Source: Candidatus Hydrothermarchaeum profundi
Lineage (GTDB): Archaea; Hydrothermarchaeota; Hydrothermarchaeia; Hydrothermarchaeales; Hydrothermarchaeaceae
Direction: 5' to 3'
Assembly (NCBI GenBank): GCA_002011125.2
Contig: MTMF02000008.1
Location: 62,001-126,000 of the forward strand
DNA length: 64,000 nt
In this document: one piece after another, positions 43,664 through 52,254 of the stretch
How the letters are laid out: each line of letters begins with the position of its first letter
Position numbering within the stretch: the first letter of the stretch is position 1
Notes under the pieces: generated by a model
Database searches by the model: none
Seen by the model: only the letters and a program-made list of their open reading frames with translations
Told to the model about the DNA's origin: nothing
Program-made: the position numbers and the translations under genes

Positions 43664-44635
43664 ATGGAGGAAAGCTTAAACAACCATTTGATGGCAGAGG
43701 ACTATGATCTAATAGTAGTTGGTTCTGGTCCAGCAGGTTTAAGCGGAGCTATATTTGCGGCTCAGCGAGGACTGAAAGTATTAATATTTGAAAGTGGAAG
43801 CGTTGGTGGAGCGATGTCGAGTATTTATCCTAATAAAATAATCCCAAATTACCCTGGGTATTCTAATAAGATAACTGGGAGAGAATTAGCGAATTTGTTT
43901 GTTGAGGAGGCAAAGGGACTTGGAGTTGAGATTAGGAATGAACGGGTATTAGAGATCTCTGTAAATAAAATAGTTAAAACCGGGGATGGAGAATATGAGG
44001 CTAAAGCTGTATTAATTGCTACCGGTTCTCGGCCAAGGGAGCTTGGTATACCTGGTGAAGCCGATTATAATTACGCGGATAGAGGAGTATATTATTTCTC
44101 TAAGGAACTAGAGAAATTTAGGGATAAAAGAGTCCTAATAGTAGGAGGGGGGGATAGTGCTGTAGATGCAGCCCTTGAATTAGTAGAGGTTGCGGCTAAA
44201 GTTGTCCTTATACACCGCAGAGGTAATTTCAGGGCAGTTGATAAGAATGTCCAGAAATTGAAAAAGACTGATGTGGAGATAAGGATGAACACTGAGCTTA
44301 GGGAAATAAAAGGCGATGATGAAAGGGTAAGGAAAGTTGTAATTTTTAATAATAGCTCTAATGATCGATGGGAATTAGAGATCGATTCGGTCATTCTCGC
44401 CGTAGGGATGACGCCAAACACTGAGATATTCCAGAAACTTGGTTTAGATTTAGACAGCGAAGGCAGGATAGTTGTGGATTCTGGGCAGCGTACAAATATA
44501 GAAGGGATATATGCGGCAGGTGATATTGTTTCAGGGACAGGTAAATTAGAATTGATAGTTGTCGCTGTAGCGCAGGGGGCTATCGCAGCGCATAATATTT
44601 ACATGGATATTTACCAGCCATATTGGATGGAGTGA
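43664..44635 (+). CDS. Thioredoxin-reductase-like flavoprotein lacking the CxxC
   Basis: 323 residues with the fold of TrxB: LIVVGSGPAGLSGAIFAAQRG (FAD), IPNYPGY, ATGSRPRELGIPGEAD, VLIVGGGDSAVDAALELVE, and IEGIYAAGDIVSG. At the position of the redox CxxC the sequence reads RGVYYFSKELEK, with no Cys. Such proteins include ferredoxin-NADP(+) reductases and uncharacterised flavin oxidoreductases, so thioredoxin reduction is unlikely. It overlaps the region just before a CoA-binding-domain gene. Confidence 0.85.
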   Translation: MEESLNNHLMAEDYDLIVVGSGPAGLSGAIFAAQRGLKVLIFESGSVGGAMSSIYPNKIIPNYPGYSNKITGRELANLFVEEAKGLGVEIRNERVLEISVNKIVKTGDGEYEAKAVLIATGSRPRELGIPGEADYNYADRGVYYFSKELEKFRDKRVLIVGGGDSAVDAALELVEVAAKVVLIHRRGNFRAVDKNVQKLKKTDVEIRMNTELREIKGDDERVRKVVIFNNSSNDRWELEIDSVILAVGMTPNTEIFQKLGLDLDSEGRIVVDSGQRTNIEGIYAAGDIVSGTGKLELIVVAVAQGAIAAHNIYMDIYQPYWME

Positions 44636-44661
44636 ACTTATCTAAGCGAGCGGGAATTATC

Positions 44662-45054
44662 ATGATAGAGAAAGAAATCCTTGAGAAATATAGAACGATT
44701 GCAGTTGTGGGATGTTCTAGAGATCCTAATAAACCAGCGCATTATGTTCCAAGATATCTCAAAGAGCATGGGTATAGGATAATTCCAATAAATCCCTTCG
44801 CTGAAGAAGTTTTAGGTGAAAAAGCGTACCCCTCGCTTTTGGATGTCCCAGGGGATATAGAGGTCGTAGAAGTTTTCAGGCCAAATAAAGAGGCACAAGA
44901 GATTGTAAAGATGGCAGTGGAAAAAGGAGCAAAAGCTGTATGGCTTCAAGAGGGCATTGTTAGCCTGGAGGCATCTCGGATGGCAAGAGAGGCAGGAATA
45001 AAGTTTGTTATGGATAAGTGCATGATGAAAGAGCATATGAGGTATTTCAAATAG
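44662..45054 (+). CDS. CoA-binding domain protein
   Basis: 130 residues from ATG 44662. A single Rossmann-like CoA-binding domain: IAVVGCSRDPNKPAHYVPRYLKEHGY, IIPINPFAEEVLGEKAYPSLLDVP, VVEVFRPNKEA, AVWLQEGIVSLEASRMA, and terminal FVMDKCMMKEH. Stand-alone domains of this kind (YccU-like) bind CoA; the function is unclear. The in-frame TTG-like earlier start (44623) overlaps the previous gene by 13 bases, so the ATG is preferred. Confidence 0.86.
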   Translation: MIEKEILEKYRTIAVVGCSRDPNKPAHYVPRYLKEHGYRIIPINPFAEEVLGEKAYPSLLDVPGDIEVVEVFRPNKEAQEIVKMAVEKGAKAVWLQEGIVSLEASRMAREAGIKFVMDKCMMKEHMRYFK

Positions 45055-45093
45055 CTTATGTTTAGGTTGTAAGAGCTATCAGGAGGTTTTAAC

Positions 45094-46284
45094 TTGGAAT
45101 TAACAAACAGCGGGGTAAATGTTAGAGGCTTCAGCTGTGCGGGTTGGAGGAAAGGTAAATACGGAGTAGCTATGGTATTAAGCGATGTTGAAGTGAACTG
45201 TGCGATATCTGTTACATCTAATAGAGTGAAGGCTGCTCCTTTACTCGTATCTCTTGATCATGTAAAAATGGGAAAGATTAGAGGAGTAGTTGCGAACTCG
45301 GGAAATGCCAACGCATATACTGGTGTAGGAGGCGTTCAGGATGCTAAGGAAATGTGCGCCTTTGCTGCAGGAAAGCTTAGACTAGCGGCCGAGAATTTTC
45401 TTGTGGCCTCTACAGGCATTATTGGCCGTAGACTTGATATGGACATAGTAAAGGAAGGAATTAATTTTGTTTCTGAAAATCTCAGCTCATCTTCCAAGGC
45501 ATCCCTCGAAGCGGCGAAGGCTATAATGACGACAGATACGACTCCTAAAATGATTTCTGTAAAAACTTCCCTCAAAGATGGTACGACTGTGGAGATCGGA
45601 GCTATAGCTAAGGGCTCAGGTATGATCGCTCCGAAACTGCATGCTACGATGCTATGCTTTATTACCACAGATGCATACGTACCCAAGGATAAAATAAAAA
45701 AGATCCTTGCAAATTCTATCGACCAAAGCTTTAACATGACAGTTGTCGATGGGGATACCAGCACCAATGATTTCGTTGCTCTATTAGCAAATGGCATGGC
45801 TGGAAATAAAGATGTAGACGATAATTTTGTAGAAGCATTGAACTTTGTAACAAGAGAGATCGCTAAAAAAATCGCTAGAGATGGCGAGGGAGCCACTAAG
45901 ACAATCAAAGTCAAAATATTGAAAGCGGCAAATTTGGAAGATGCTAGAAAGGCCGCTAGAACAGTAGTAGGATCAAATCTTGTTAAGGCATCCATATATG
46001 GTGAGGACTTGAATTGGGGGAGGATAATAGCTGCCCTTGGATACTGTGGAGCGGAGTTTGAACCTGAAAAACTTAGTATCAGTATAAACGGCTTTCGGTT
46101 AGTAGATAAAGGGAGAGTATTGGCAATACCGGGTACACAAGAATTTGATAAAGCTAAAAAATCTCTTAAAAAATCAGAAGTTGAGATATCAGTTGAATTA
46201 AACTCAGGAAATGCAAGTGCAACAGCTTATGGATGTGATTTAACCCCAGAATATGTAAAAATAAATTCAGGATACACTACTTAA
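45094..46284 (+). CDS. argJ: Ornithine acetyltransferase (glutamate N-acetyltransferase)
   Basis: 396 residues from a TTG with AGGAGGTTTT upstream. GVNVRGFSCAGWRKGKYGVAMVLSDVE, VVANSGNANAYTG, VASTGIIGRRLDMD, the self-cleavage site ...HATMLCFITTDA with the nucleophilic Thr in KLHATML, and VVDGDTSTND. ArgJ recycles the acetyl group in arginine synthesis, and is autoprocessed to alpha and beta chains. It is followed by argB after about 94 bases. Confidence 0.93.
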   Translation: MELTNSGVNVRGFSCAGWRKGKYGVAMVLSDVEVNCAISVTSNRVKAAPLLVSLDHVKMGKIRGVVANSGNANAYTGVGGVQDAKEMCAFAAGKLRLAAENFLVASTGIIGRRLDMDIVKEGINFVSENLSSSSKASLEAAKAIMTTDTTPKMISVKTSLKDGTTVEIGAIAKGSGMIAPKLHATMLCFITTDAYVPKDKIKKILANSIDQSFNMTVVDGDTSTNDFVALLANGMAGNKDVDDNFVEALNFVTREIAKKIARDGEGATKTIKVKILKAANLEDARKAARTVVGSNLVKASIYGEDLNWGRIIAALGYCGAEFEPEKLSISINGFRLVDKGRVLAIPGTQEFDKAKKSLKKSEVEISVELNSGNASATAYGCDLTPEYVKINSGYTT

Positions 46285-46378
46285 GGGGAGATTGACATAT
46301 CCAATTCATCTTTAGCCTATGTACAGTAGCTGATGAATAAAAAGCTATATATCTCTCGGGAATTCTAAGTGTAGGTTC

Positions 46379-47257
46379 ATGAATCGTGCAGAGGTTTTAG
46401 CGGAGGCTCTCCCTTATATAGAGAAGTTCAGAGGATCTTATATTGTTATCAAGTATGGCGGGCATGCCATGTTAGATGAGAGGGCCAAGGACTGGACCAT
46501 AAAAGACACTATTCTTCTAAAATACGTTGGCATGAAGCCTGTAATCGTCCATGGTGGTGGTCCGGAGATATCAGTTGCTATGGAGAAAATGGGCAAAAAA
46601 CCCAAGTTTATTGAGGGACTGAGAGTAACCGATGAAGAGACATTGGACATCGCTAAAATGGTGCTGGTAGGTAAGATTAACACCGATATTGTTTCTCGAA
46701 TAAATAGTATGGGCTGTAAAGCAATTGGTTTATCAGGTAAAGACGGAGGCCTGATTATAGCGAAAAAACGTCCTCCTCAGAAGATAGTTAGTGAAGGGGT
46801 GGAAAAGGAAGTAGATCTAGGACTAGTAGGCGAGACTGAGGAAATAAATCCTGAGATAATACGCATTCTTACAGATAGTGATTATATCCCTGTTATCTCG
46901 CCTATAGGTTTATCCCGGGAAGGTGCCAGCCTTAATTTAAATGCAGATACAGTTGCAGGTGACATAGCAAGCGCTATTGGAGCAAAAAAATTGGTCATTC
47001 TCACAGATGTCCCCGGAGTTATGATGGATGTTAATGATAGAGGTACTCTTATAAAAGTGCTTAAGACTTCTCGGATACCTGTTTTGATTAAAAGAGGAGT
47101 GATTAAAGGCTCAATGGTGCCAAAAGTAGAGGCATGCAAAAAATCTGTTTGGGCGGGAGTAGATAAAGCCCATATAATAGATGGTAGGGTAGAGCATGCT
47201 ATTCTCCTTGAGCTTTTCACCGAGGAAGGGATGGGCACGATGGTAGAGAGAGGATAG
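46379..47257 (+). CDS. argB: N-acetylglutamate kinase
   Basis: 292 residues of the amino-acid-kinase family. YIVIKYGGHAM (phosphate-binding Lys), PVIVHGGGPEISVAMEKMG, FIEGLRVTDEETLDIAKMVLVGKIN, GLSGKDGG, SPIGLSREG, LNLNADTVAGDIASAIGAKKLVILTDVPG, IKRGVIKGSMVPKVEACKKSV. It phosphorylates N-acetylglutamate in arginine synthesis and pairs with argJ. A TATA-like TATATATC lies about 30 bases upstream, so it may also have its own promoter. Confidence 0.94.
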   Translation: MNRAEVLAEALPYIEKFRGSYIVIKYGGHAMLDERAKDWTIKDTILLKYVGMKPVIVHGGGPEISVAMEKMGKKPKFIEGLRVTDEETLDIAKMVLVGKINTDIVSRINSMGCKAIGLSGKDGGLIIAKKRPPQKIVSEGVEKEVDLGLVGETEEINPEIIRILTDSDYIPVISPIGLSREGASLNLNADTVAGDIASAIGAKKLVILTDVPGVMMDVNDRGTLIKVLKTSRIPVLIKRGVIKGSMVPKVEACKKSVWAGVDKAHIIDGRVEHAILLELFTEEGMGTMVERG

Positions 47258-47334
47258 TGTGATAGAAGCCCTTAGAAAAAGAATTATAAAATGCAATTTT
47301 AAATGGGGAGTGCTTACGATAGCCTATCAAATAT

Positions 47335-47847
47335 CTAAAACTCTTCATAGTGTACTTTTTCTTTACTAAACTCTTCCTTAGAATGGGCTGCTTTTTTCTC
47401 AGCCGGTCTGCCTATTGAGAGAAGGCAGAGAACTCTATAATTCTCAGGTATTTTGAGAATTTCTTTTACATATTCTTCAGCATCTCGTCCCTCTAGCTCG
47501 CTCTCATAAATTTGAATCCAGCAACCACCTAATCCCAGGTCGACTGCTTGTAATAGTATATGCTCTGCGGCAATACTGCAGTCTTCAACCCATCTTTTAG
47601 CTAGCTTCATGTCAGCGCAGACAGCTATAACAAGCGGAGCCTTAGCTGCAGGGCCAGAGTAAGGCGTGGCCTTTGATAGTTTTTCTTTTTTATCCGGATC
47701 TCTAACGACTATAAAATGCCATGGTCTCGAATTAAAGGAAGAGGGGGAATACATGGCCGCCTCTAACAGAGCATTTACTTCTTCTTCAGTGACTTCATCG
47801 GGGCTATACTTCCGAATAGACCTCCTCTCAATTATGGATTTAATCAT
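47335..47847 (-). CDS. Nitroreductase family flavoprotein
   Basis: 170 residues. FMN-binding pattern ERRSIRKYSPDEVTEEEVNALLEAAMYSPSSFNSRPWHFIVVRD at the N-terminus (Arg-Arg-Ser-Ile-Arg), AAKAPLVIAVCAD, AAEHILLQAVDLGLGGCWIQIY and SIGRPAE at the end. Small NAD(P)H-dependent flavin reductases of this class act on quinones, nitro compounds or other acceptors. Substrate unknown. Monocistronic. Confidence 0.88.
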   Translation of the reverse strand: MIKSIIERRSIRKYSPDEVTEEEVNALLEAAMYSPSSFNSRPWHFIVVRDPDKKEKLSKATPYSGPAAKAPLVIAVCADMKLAKRWVEDCSIAAEHILLQAVDLGLGGCWIQIYESELEGRDAEEYVKEILKIPENYRVLCLLSIGRPAEKKAAHSKEEFSKEKVHYEEF

Positions 47848-47882
47848 AAATCCACATTCTATCTAAAAGGTATTAAATTTTA

Positions 47883-48002
47883 TTATGAAAGGAGATACAA
47901 TACCGCCACTATTGAAATGCCCATAAACAATAGTGACATCACTATTAGGCCCACAGCGGCTCCCATAAACCACTTGAAATCGCCTTTAGTTTCATAACGC
48001 AT
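47883..48002 (-). CDS. 39-residue membrane miniprotein
   Basis: Begins MRYETKGDFKWFMGAAVGL and ends VAVLYLLS, a polar head followed by a long hydrophobic helix (about 11-37). A strong ribosome binding site GTGGAGGTTTG lies 6-8 bases before the ATG in sense orientation. It occupies the 327-base gap between a nitroreductase gene and tRNA-Gly. The remaining AT-rich bases (48003-48174) hold nothing else I can see. No family recognised; a subunit of a membrane complex is possible. Confidence 0.6.
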   Translation of the reverse strand: MRYETKGDFKWFMGAAVGLIVMSLLFMGISIVAVLYLLS

Positions 48003-48174
48003 TTATCAAACCTCCACTTTCTTTGTGTTCTATAAGTTATACATTTTTCCAACAATATAAAAATTTTTTGGATAAAATTCTCAAAAACAATAAAAATATT
48101 AAATTTCAATTCAATAAAATTTTATAAAAATAGAATTAAAACTCAATCGATATACTTCAAGAAATGGTGATAAA

Positions 48175-48249
48175 TGCAGCCTGGGGGATTCGAACCCCCG
48201 TCAGTGGCTTGGAAGGCCACGGTCCTAGGCCAGACTAGACTAAGGCTGC
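48175..48249 (-). tRNA. tRNA-Gly (UCC)
   Basis: A complete cloverleaf on the minus strand: acceptor GCAGCCT / AGGCTGC with discriminator A, anticodon arm GTGGC-CTTCCAA-GCCAC (anticodon UCC), T arm GGGGG-TTCGAAT-CCCCC. No CCA is encoded. Its 5' end overlaps the last ten bases of the upstream ornithine cyclodeaminase gene on the same strand. Confidence 0.96.
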
Positions 48250-49469
48250 ATTTTCCTTTTTTTAAGTTCTTCTGCTAATCTCGGTAGAAATATCCCCACG
48301 TCTGTAACAATTCCTAAAGCTTGCGCAGTTCCTCTATCTGTGAGCTTAGTTACCGTAGCGGGGTTTATATCAACACAGATGGTTTTAACGTAAGAGGGCA
48401 AAAGATTGCCCACCGCTATAGAGTGAAGCATAGTGGAAAGCATTAGTACGATACCCACACCTCTAAGATTCTCAAGCATAGCTTTTTGAGCTTCTACAGC
48501 ATCAGTAATCACTTCAGGCAATGGACCGTCGTCTCTAATAGAACCTGCGAGTATAAATGGGACATTGTTTTTTATACATTCATACATTACTCCCCCTCTC
48601 AATTTCTTCATTTTAACCAAGTTTTTAATTGATCCAGCACGGAGTACTTCGTTGATAGCGTAGAGGTGGTTTCTATGCCCTCCTTCCGTAGGTCTGCCTG
48701 TTTTAATATCCACTCCCAAAGATGAGCCATAAAGCTGATTTTCTATATCGTGTACTGGGAGAGCGTTTCCGGCAAAAAGTACATCTACGAATCCTTCTCT
48801 TATCATACTTGCTAAGGCATCACCAGCGCCTGTATGGATGACTGCGGGTCCAGCAACTACTAATACTTTTTTTCTCTGAGATTTTGTTGCAAGGATCTCA
48901 TCAGCTATCTTGGAAACTAATGATGGAGTAGGCTTTTCAGACGACACAGTACTCTTCATAAACTCGAATATCGTATATCCCCTCGGTCTTGCAGGTGGCT
49001 CAACTCGTATTCCTTTATTTCCTACAATGATTAAGTCTCCTTTTTTCACGGTATTTATTTTCCTACAATATGCCCTCTTATTCTCTAGGTCCACTACGAT
49101 TACCGAGTCCATCTTTATATCTTCTACCTCTATCCACTCTCCATCGATTCTTACATAGGTAGGGTGGTTAGTGGTCGAGTAGAAGTTTCTGGGAAGAGTC
49201 TTGTCCTTTGGGGCTTCTTGGAGTTCAGCTTCCTCGACCTCAGGGACCCTAGCTCCTATCTGATGAAGAGTACTTAAAATAACATCCAAGTGTTTTCTAT
49301 TCTTGCCTTTAACCAATATACGCGCATAGCTTGGATCAGTTTTATGCTTCCCTATCTCAAATTGCAATACGTCAAAGTCTCCCCCAAGGTCCATTATAGT
49401 GTCAAAAACCTTTGGCAATATGAAGGAGTCAATTATATGGCCCTTTAATTCTATTTCTCGGACATTCAT
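48240..49469 (-). CDS. Archaeal ornithine cyclodeaminase (LOR/SDH-like)
   Basis: 409 residues. N-terminal VREIELKGHIIDSFILPKVFD, then GGDFDVLQFEIGKHKTDPSYA, the FYSTTNHPTYVRIDGEWI strand, and the C-terminal catalytic part with VAGPAVIHTGAGDALASMIREG, LFAGNALPVHDIENQLYG and RPTEGGHRNHLYAINEV and FILAGSIRDDGPLPEVITD. This is the family of the Methanococcus MMP1218-type ornithine cyclodeaminase and the C-terminal part of AgrE/ArgZ. It deaminates ornithine to proline. The terminal ATG CAG CCT TAG lies inside the tRNA-Gly gene. Confidence 0.87.
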   Translation of the reverse strand: MNVREIELKGHIIDSFILPKVFDTIMDLGGDFDVLQFEIGKHKTDPSYARILVKGKNRKHLDVILSTLHQIGARVPEVEEAELQEAPKDKTLPRNFYSTTNHPTYVRIDGEWIEVEDIKMDSVIVVDLENKRAYCRKINTVKKGDLIIVGNKGIRVEPPARPRGYTIFEFMKSTVSSEKPTPSLVSKIADEILATKSQRKKVLVVAGPAVIHTGAGDALASMIREGFVDVLFAGNALPVHDIENQLYGSSLGVDIKTGRPTEGGHRNHLYAINEVLRAGSIKNLVKMKKLRGGVMYECIKNNVPFILAGSIRDDGPLPEVITDAVEAQKAMLENLRGVGIVLMLSTMLHSIAVGNLLPSYVKTICVDINPATVTKLTDRGTAQALGIVTDVGIFLPRLAEELKKRKMQP

Positions 49470-49596
49470 CGGATTAGAACTTATATTATCACTAATATAA
49501 CGCTTTTCATAGGTGAGCGAAGATAGAGGTAAAAATTGGTTCTAGGCCATATAAGAAAAAACTAAATAACCTGAAGATATCCGCCTATACCGTAAA

Positions 49597-49606
49597 ATTT
49601 TATAAG
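49597..49606 (+). promoter_or_regulatory. TATA box for tRNA-Glu
   Basis: AATTTTATAAG, preceded by CCGTAAA, lies about 25-34 bases before the tRNA-Glu 5' end, the usual archaeal distance. Confidence 0.55.
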
Positions 49607-49630
49607 ATGTTAAACAAACCAGAGAGCTAA

Positions 49631-49705
49631 GCCCCGGTAGTGTAGACCGGCCAATCATGCGGCCCTTTCGAGGCCGCGACTCGGGTTCAAATCCCGGCCG
49701 GGGCA
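49631..49705 (+). tRNA. tRNA-Glu (UUC)
   Basis: Acceptor GCCCCGG / CCGGGGC with discriminator A, anticodon arm GCGGC-CCTTTCGA-region with anticodon UUC, T arm GACTCGGGTTCAAATCCCGG (TTC loop). No encoded CCA. The gene is transcribed toward the DarTG pair and the mobile element, so its 3' half is a plausible integration target. I see no second copy of its 3' end within the window. Confidence 0.93.
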
Positions 49706-49860
49706 TATTTTTAACTATCGTAAAGCTTCGCCTTTAAGAGCTATGAAACAGGAAATTTTTTGGGTATGACTAGAAATATCTATAAAAGGCGGGGTTTTAA
49801 AAGGAGTGCTTAGGAGTTATATACCTGTCTTTATCCCAATGATAGGGAGGTACTTAAGAT

Positions 49861-50583
49861 TTAGAAATTGGGATAATGGTCACTTTTTCGTATCAACTTA
49901 GTTTGAACTGAGTCAAATTGATTTTTTTTGGATTTATCATAAAGAATTCGAAATAACCTCTCATATGTTTTTTTTCCAACGCCATCCACATTCATTAAGA
50001 ATCTAAATCTTCTAAAGGGTTGATTTTGCTTAATTTTGTATGCTATGTCCCGTCTAACCTTATACTTAGAAACTAATTCGTCAACTTCTAATAAATTCAA
50101 AGCTCTGACCATCTTTTTCTCGACTCCTCTTGGGAACTTTAGATCGTCTAAACATATGTAAACAGGGATATCAAATTTTGAGAGATATTTTTCCATGATT
50201 TCCTTCACATCATCCCACTTTAGTCCCCCATGAGTAATTCCAAGTGGAGGAAACGCAATTGATTTAATGCCTAATTCCGTGTAATTTTCTAATAAATATT
50301 TTAAACCGGATTCAATCCACTCAATCTTTGAAGGGTCTTTCCAATGAAACTTTGTTGGAAAATTTAAAATCCAAACATCAGGATATTTATATAGGAATGG
50401 TTTTCCCGTCTTTACTTTTTGCATTTTACATCGAGCCAAATAATCCTCAAACATTTCTGGATATCTCAACCGGTATTCAAGCGCTATACCAGCACCCATT
50501 ACTCCAACACAATTAACAGTATTCACGATTGTCTGAACTTTTAAATTAAATACTGTATTATCGGAATATTTCGGATATGTCAT
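49861..50583 (-). CDS. darG: DarG-like antitoxin (macrodomain)
   Basis: 240 residues. N-terminal macrodomain: VQTIVNTVNCVGVMGAGIALEYRLRYPEMF (11-46, with the ADP-ribose-binding GVMGAGIA), FLYKYPDVWILNFPTK, AFPPLGITHGGLKWDDV. After about residue 160 a C-terminal helical region contains MNVDGVGKKTYERLF, like a helix-hairpin-helix. DarG removes ADP-ribose placed on DNA by DarT and blocks the toxin. It overlaps the darT end by 4 bases and is downstream of it, the usual order. Confidence 0.88.
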   Translation of the reverse strand: MTYPKYSDNTVFNLKVQTIVNTVNCVGVMGAGIALEYRLRYPEMFEDYLARCKMQKVKTGKPFLYKYPDVWILNFPTKFHWKDPSKIEWIESGLKYLLENYTELGIKSIAFPPLGITHGGLKWDDVKEIMEKYLSKFDIPVYICLDDLKFPRGVEKKMVRALNLLEVDELVSKYKVRRDIAYKIKQNQPFRRFRFLMNVDGVGKKTYERLFRILYDKSKKNQFDSVQTKLIRKSDHYPNF

Positions 50584-51329
50584 TGTGTGTCCTCATAAAA
50601 ATAAAAGCTCTTGTCTATAACTATTGGAATTTCAAGCTCAATTTTTTGTTTTAAACTTACTTTCGCATTTTCATCATATAACACTATTTTCTGAATTCTA
50701 TCAGGAGGAACTTTACTTGGTACAAGAACTTCAGCCTGTTTTTTTCTTTTTGATTCTCCATCATAGCATCTTACCTCTGGGGGAAATAATTCCCAAGAAA
50801 TATCTTTTAATTTTCGAAGATCGCAAAAAAACCTCGTTTCCTTTGCTGCTGCATTACCATCAGAGATATAAACGCCGGGTAAAAGCAATATGGATCTATC
50901 TACACAGAGATAGCAGATATTTTTTTCAAATTCTTTTCTTTTATAGTGCATTGGAGTCTTTTTTGCGAAGTATAGACACACATAGTCATGTATAGGTCTC
51001 CCTCCAATATTTTTGTTCTCTCGGATATCTTGAACACTATCCTCTGCAATAGATTTATGAGGGATCCTATATGCTTCATTGTAACACAATATTCCTTTTT
51101 CTAAAATAGAGGGAACGTTTTCAATTGGGGTTAAGTAATATAATTCCAGTAAGAGATTTTTAAATTCTTCAGGAATATCATCATAATAGTAGTTGAAAAT
51201 TGAGTCCGGTATACCTTTGATATCACCATCCTCATATTCTATGATACCTTCATCAGCCATTTCTTCAATAGTAGGATAAACCCGAAAAGGGATCTCTCGA
51301 TATCGATATTTTAAGTACAATTTTTTCAA
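50580..51329 (-). CDS. darT: DarT-like DNA ADP-ribosyltransferase toxin
   Basis: 249 residues of the DarT (DUF4433) family. Motifs LTPIENVPSILEKGILCYNEA (66-86), VCLYFAKKTPMHYKR (117-131), DGNAAAKETRFFCD (158-171) and catalytic Glu200 in KRKKQAEVLV. The toxin ADP-ribosylates thymidine in single-stranded DNA. An N-terminal extension of about 60 residues precedes the usual domain. Coupled to the antitoxin gene. The 225 bases upstream, to 51554, are very AT-rich and probably hold the promoter. Confidence 0.88.
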   Translation of the reverse strand: MKKLYLKYRYREIPFRVYPTIEEMADEGIIEYEDGDIKGIPDSIFNYYYDDIPEEFKNLLLELYYLTPIENVPSILEKGILCYNEAYRIPHKSIAEDSVQDIRENKNIGGRPIHDYVCLYFAKKTPMHYKRKEFEKNICYLCVDRSILLLPGVYISDGNAAAKETRFFCDLRKLKDISWELFPPEVRCYDGESKRKKQAEVLVPSKVPPDRIQKIVLYDENAKVSLKQKIELEIPIVIDKSFYFYEDTQ

Positions 51330-51554
51330 AATCTGAGCCTTATTTACTCTACTACTAGGAAAAAATTCAAGATATGCAGATAAAATTTCTTTTTTTTCAT
51401 TTGGAATTTAAAAATCTCGCTATGTTTTTTGTTATTAAATTTGTCTTTTTCCAATATTTTTTTATTTTGTAGAAATATTTTTGAAAAAATTTTTTTCACG
51501 TTTTTTTAATAAGATTAACTTAATACACAGGATATTTCGATATATATTTTTACC

Positions 51555-51764
51555 ATGCTCTCTCTTGGATTAACCATATGCGCCTTGGCGCCGCAAAAAA
51601 ATGACATGGATAGGCTTTATAGGAAAACAGCTTCAAGGTGGTGCTTGGAAGATACTAATTTCTGGTGCGGCGAGGTTGGGGATAGTAGAAAGAGGAATTG
51701 CGATGAATGTATGAAACGCTTTACAGGACATCATTCACCTCTAGATAATATTCTCTTATGGTAG
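51555..51764 (+). CDS. Cys-rich small protein (candidate)
   Basis: Up to 69 residues from ATG 51555, or about 52 from the internal ATG at 51606. Contains CLEDTNFWCGEVG and NCDECMKRF and a final Cys-free tail. Cys spacing could bind zinc. Its last 44 bases overlap the convergent lipoprotein gene. No strong ribosome binding site. It sits exactly at the transition between the AT-rich toxin region and the element, and may be the residue of a larger gene. Confidence 0.35.
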   Translation: MLSLGLTICALAPQKNDMDRLYRKTASRWCLEDTNFWCGEVGDSRKRNCDECMKRFTGHHSPLDNILLW

Positions 51765-52254
51765 ATCCAGGCTTGCAACGGTATTCAATGTAGACTTCTT
51801 CATTAAAATGCATATTAACCAGCTTCGGAGGTTTAAGACATTCTTCTTTTAATATGAGCATCCCTGGCATGTAATCTCTCCAAGATTCCTCGTTACTATA
51901 CCCAAGTTGGCATTCGCATTTCTCATAGAAGTCCATCACGCCGATCATCGAATAAGTTTTCTCATAGTATAGTACCCTGTTCCCCATGTCCCATGTAGAA
52001 CCGACTAGATGCCCTGGAAGCTTTATCTCCAACCTATACCCCTTTGAATCCTCCAAGAATGCCTTGCCACCTAATGTTAATATGAGCTTTCCAGATACTG
52101 TGACCTCCTCTCCTAAAAACGTCTCCGGCTGTTTGACTATCTCCTCAATCGAGGTACCACCTAAGGATGCTTCAATACTTCCTTTATCTATGCATCCCCC
52201 AGACAGCATAAATGCAAGGAGACTAAGTAGAAAGAAGCATACCTTTAGACTCAT
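51721..52254 (-). CDS. Predicted lipoprotein with OB-fold-like domain
   Basis: 177 residues. Signal sequence with a lipobox MLSGGC (Cys near 21), then a polar region with VSGKLILTLGGKAFLEDSKGYRLEIKL, a beta pattern like small OB-fold (cytochrome-maturation-like) lipoproteins, and two Cys in CECQLGY plus one late Cys. It would be anchored outside the membrane. Third gene of a minus-strand trio with the genes at 52223 and 52506; its start overlaps the preceding gene by 32 bases. Confidence 0.68.
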   Translation of the reverse strand: MSLKVCFFLLSLLAFMLSGGCIDKGSIEASLGGTSIEEIVKQPETFLGEEVTVSGKLILTLGGKAFLEDSKGYRLEIKLPGHLVGSTWDMGNRVLYYEKTYSMIGVMDFYEKCECQLGYSNEESWRDYMPGMLILKEECLKPPKLVNMHFNEEVYIEYRCKPGSTIREYYLEVNDVL

